Source of the DNA: Bacteroidota bacterium
GTDB lineage: Bacteria > Bacteroidota > Bacteroidia > Palsa-948
Length of the DNA stretch: 40,840 nt
Reading direction: 5' to 3'
Assembly (NCBI GenBank): GCA_023251625.1
Contig: JAHEYK010000008.1
Location: 6,237-47,076 of the forward strand
Each line of letters begins with the position of its first letter. Within the stretch, counting starts at the first letter, position 1. A program made the position numbers and the translations under genes. Of this stretch, positions 40,839 through 40,840 are shown piece by piece. The notes below the pieces were generated by a model. That model worked only from the letters and a program-made list of their open reading frames with translations, was not told the origin of the DNA and ran no database searches.

Positions 40839-40840
40839 AT

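Overview
This window reads as chromosomal DNA of a member of the Bacteroidota, probably an uncultured Bacteroidia lineage. Supporting signs are a carboxypeptidase-regulatory-domain TonB receptor, a PorV/PorQ-type outer-membrane protein next to a giant T9SS-type secreted protein, families typical of the phylum (DUF3127, DUF5777, WCGPC thioredoxins, two-component regulator propellers), the YbeY variant with an Asp third ligand, and TAnnTTTG-type -7 boxes before several genes. No plasmid, phage, IS or CRISPR signature was seen.

Layout. 1-395 is a mostly non-coding leader with heptanucleotide repeats. 396-9714 (+) is a secretion/uptake operon: TonB-dependent receptor, 1471-aa secreted protein, PorV/PorQ-like barrel, ending in a strong hairpin. 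9817-16181 is housekeeping: greA, a HIT protein, ruvC (-), a GT2 glycosyltransferase, an OppC-like permease, a flavin reductase, then DUF3127, a TPR protein and a SiaC-like phosphoprotein. 16184-25976 (-) is one operon: a glutaryl-CoA-dehydrogenase-type enzyme followed by four tandem sensor phosphatases (signal peptide, TPR array, one membrane helix, coiled linker, SpoIIE/PP2C domain). 26138-29585 (+) carries a haem-motif lipoprotein, YceI, a DUF5777 barrel, a thioredoxin-like protein and a GIY-YIG protein. 29684-31298 (+) is a tripartite HipBST-type toxin-antitoxin module with a phased operator array. 31408-31620 has a tRNA-Leu gene and, upstream, a tRNA-Leu 5' fragment split by a palindrome. 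31633-38395 (-) is an operon with a second YceI, a propeller/Y_Y_Y/SpoIIE sensor, a zinc-protease-like protein, accC, ybeY and an unknown envelope protein. 38517-40811 (-) is a sixth SpoIIE sensor.

How the genes may work together. The main theme is phosphoprotein signalling: six membrane-anchored PP2C phosphatases, each with a probable periplasmic sensor domain, and one SiaC-type phosphoprotein encoded 2 nt from, and convergent with, the tandem array. In Pseudomonas the SiaA phosphatase acts on SiaC, so a multi-sensor, one-substrate network is a reasonable hypothesis. No kinase (SiaB) or output enzyme lies in the window.

A second theme is repeats. Tracts with a strict 7-bp period lie at many gene starts, sometimes inside signal-peptide codons. 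Separate G/C-rich or palindromic elements are inserted in frame in ruvC, in one phosphatase, in a TPR-protein signal peptide and in a tRNA-Leu fragment.
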